Positions 5,164-5,272 of a stretch of DNA of 5,272 nucleotides are shown in pieces. The stretch's first letter is position 1. Each line of letters starts with the position of its first letter. The position numbers and the translations under genes are program-made. The notes beneath the pieces are model-generated. The model was given only the letters and a program-made list of their open reading frames with translations. It had not been told where the DNA came from and made no database searches. Origin of the DNA: Gammaproteobacteria bacterium (lineage in GTDB: Bacteria > Pseudomonadota > Gammaproteobacteria > Pseudomonadales > Azotimanducaceae); assembly GCA_027293665.1 (NCBI GenBank), contig JAPUFN010000142.1:1-5272 (forward strand), given 5' to 3'.

Positions 5164-5272
5164 TCAAGTTTGACCGGGTTACCAAGCGGTACCCCGGGGG
5201 GCGCGATGCCCTGCGCGAAGTCAGCTTCACCATTGAGCAGGATGAAATGGTGTTCCTCACCGGCCACAGCGG
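5160..5272 (+). CDS. ftsE: Cell division ATP-binding protein FtsE, N-terminal fragment (cut by window edge)
   Basis: FtsE is the ATPase of the ABC-type complex FtsEX, which links the divisome to peptidoglycan hydrolase activation and septum assembly. Only 37 full codons are visible: MIKFDRVTKRYPGGRDALRE, then a segment ending MVFLTGHSG, which is the beginning of the Walker A motif (GHSGAGKS in the family). The YPGG and the MxFLTGHSG pattern separate FtsE from other ABC ATPases such as LolD. The ATG overlaps the ftsY stop as ATGA, implying translational coupling, since no separate Shine-Dalgarno is evident. ftsX would be expected next, outside the window. Confidence 0.96.
   Translation, partial: MIKFDRVTKRYPGGRDALREVSFTIEQDEMVFLTGHS

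Noticed and set aside
1..5272. tRNA genes, CRISPR repeats, insertion sequences, toxin-antitoxin or defence genes
   Set aside because: The window is nearly filled by housekeeping genes, and the gaps (at most 145 bp) show no such structures.

Overview
The window is a compact, GC-rich stretch of chromosomal housekeeping genes, most probably from a gammaproteobacterium. Three things suggest this: the gene order coaBC / radC-rpmB-rpmG-mutM, the rsmD gene divergent from ftsY-ftsE, and close residue similarity of L28, L33, CoaD and FtsE to the Escherichia/Pseudomonas versions as I remember them. I cannot assign a genus. I see no mobile element, tRNA, rRNA, CRISPR array or phage gene.

Layout. Positions 1-595 (minus) hold the N-terminal 198 codons of the bifunctional coenzyme A enzyme CoaBC, cut by the window edge. 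Its start codon overlaps the start codon of the divergent radC (594-1271, plus). A 145-bp gap (1272-1416) carries a GC-rich palindrome, a second inverted repeat and a good sigma70-type promoter. This promoter serves rpmB (1417-1653) and rpmG (1682-1837), which encode ribosomal proteins L28 and L33. mutM (1875-2687) follows, with a GTG start. Next comes an unrecognised small exported or membrane protein (2742-3047) with its own strong ribosome binding site. It converges on coaD (3056-3526, minus), leaving only 8 bp between the stop codons. coaD is the downstream member of a minus-strand pair with rsmD (3569-4111). ftsY (4159-5163, or from GTG 4198) runs divergently from rsmD and overlaps ftsE by 4 bp (ATGA); ftsE starts at 5160 and is cut by the right edge inside its Walker A motif.

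Functional themes: coenzyme A synthesis (CoaBC and CoaD carry out successive steps, here at separate places), ribosome structure and modification (L28, L33, RsmD), DNA repair of oxidised bases (MutM), protein targeting to the membrane (FtsY) and cell division (FtsE).

I found no convincing novel multi-gene system. The points most worth checking are the overlapping divergent start codons of coaBC and radC with a near-leaderless coaBC promoter inside radC, the uncharacterised 101-residue protein with a terminal CxxC, the ambiguous ftsY start with a nearby inverted repeat, and an Asp-to-Asn change in the CoaD nucleotide-binding motif.
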